Source: Novipirellula aureliae (GTDB lineage Bacteria > Planctomycetota > Planctomycetia > Pirellulales > Pirellulaceae). From it: 64,000 nt of DNA. The position numbers were made by a program, and so were the translations under genes. Below, piece after piece: positions 63,812 to 64,000 of the stretch. The DNA is taken from positions 465,775 to 529,774 of the forward strand of contig NZ_SJPY01000002.1 in the NCBI RefSeq assembly GCF_007860185.1, written 5' to 3'. The notes beneath the pieces are model-generated. The model was not told the DNA's origin and made no database searches. It worked only from the letters and a program-made list of their open reading frames with translations. Position 1 is the first letter of the stretch, and every line of letters starts with the position of its first letter.

Positions 63812-64000
63812 TTAAGGTTGCCCCTGCTTAGGTTGCCCGTGCGGCAGCTCATACACCGCATACGTGTCGTTGCTGTCATCGCCAAGCGGGTAGAGTTGAA
63901 CGAGCGGCAAGTGATTTCCGACCACGCGGCGATCGACGACGATCATGTCGACGCCATAACGTTCTCGATAGGCTATCAAACTCGAGTAACGAATGGTAAC
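63812..64000 (-). CDS. 3' end of a gene of unknown function
   Basis: The last 62 codons of a gene that continues beyond the right edge. It reads VTIRYSSLIAYRERYG and VVDRRVVGNHLPLVQLYPLG, ending YELPHGQPKQGQP. The DNA at the end, GGGCAACCTAAGCAG, is duplicated directly after it and the stop lies in the second copy, so the last residues may be recent. The content suggests a periplasmic or membrane protein C-terminus but is too short to name. Convergent with the GalT-like gene, 42 bases between. Confidence 0.6.
   Translation of the reverse strand, partial: VTIRYSSLIAYRERYGVDMIVVDRRVVGNHLPLVQLYPLGDDSNDTYAVYELPHGQPKQGQP

Overview
The window is bacterial, about 54% GC by eye, and looks like a planctomycete, most likely of the Pirellulaceae (Rhodopirellula-type). 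The reasons are: a 1700-residue secreted protein that starts with an LEQRQLLAGD-type planctomycete export motif and ends in a dockerin; a protein related to the serine/threonine kinases abundant in this group; a small lysine-rich histone H1-like protein; a glycine-rich RRM protein; many conserved proteins without a named function; frequent TTG/GTG starts; and weak or absent Shine-Dalgarno sequences before most genes. I saw no rRNA or tRNA gene, phage, intact insertion sequence or CRISPR array. Assignments come from reading motifs by eye; no database search was run.

Layout. 1-318: 5' part of an SbcD/YhaO-type nuclease gene, cut by the window edge. 677-802: a small element with 12-bp inverted ends. 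1029-5929: RND efflux pump and its membrane-fusion adaptor. 6583-15085: a SUKH-like protein, a secreted metallopeptidase-like/LRR protein and the giant surface protein. 15751-20514: two exported proteins of unknown role, then obgE and coaX. 20564-21034: a second copy of the 677-802 element running into three 122-bp hairpin units. 21237-25870: lipoprotein, SAM methyltransferase, and an SDR oxidoreductase and a KDG-kinase-like PfkB kinase separated by a 23-unit array of 29-bp palindromic repeats. 26146-28210: ECF sigma factor with a probable anti-sigma factor. 28659-31127: TonB-dependent receptor. 31287-34002: DUF819-type membrane protein and folC. 34362-39186: three overlapping genes for an ABC-2 type exporter. 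39538-41583: thioredoxin-domain (DUF255) protein. 41584-41781: more repeats. 42039-46511: RRM protein, zinc-ribbon protein, birA, hisF, fructosamine kinase family protein and the histone-like protein. 47054-51271: M50 protease, membrane protein, SNF2 helicase and its partner. 51595-56676: four-gene ABC export operon with 4-nt overlaps throughout. 56935-60644: CPBP protease and a membrane-anchored pseudokinase. 60811-63769: glycogen synthase and a GalT-like nucleotidyltransferase. 63812-64000: 3' end of a further gene.

Genes that probably work together: the RND pump pair; the sigma/anti-sigma pair; SDR plus KDG kinase (hexuronate-type sugar catabolism); ABC set one (34362-39186) and ABC set two (51595-56676); glgA plus the GalT-like enzyme (glucan and sugar-nucleotide metabolism); and the SNF2 helicase with the 178-residue gene 4 nt upstream.

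The strongest unexplained signal is non-coding. A palindromic family with the core AGCGTCTC-GCC-GAGACGCT, or its GAGTCTC-GGA-GAGACTC variant, occurs as one copy at 6288-6310, as a 23-unit array at 24041-24740, and in inverted orientation within a mixed 41-bp/17-bp repeat tract at 41584-41781. Several other intergenic palindromes (4560-4660, 18388-18449, 20669-21034, 34042-34249) suggest a genome rich in REP-like elements.
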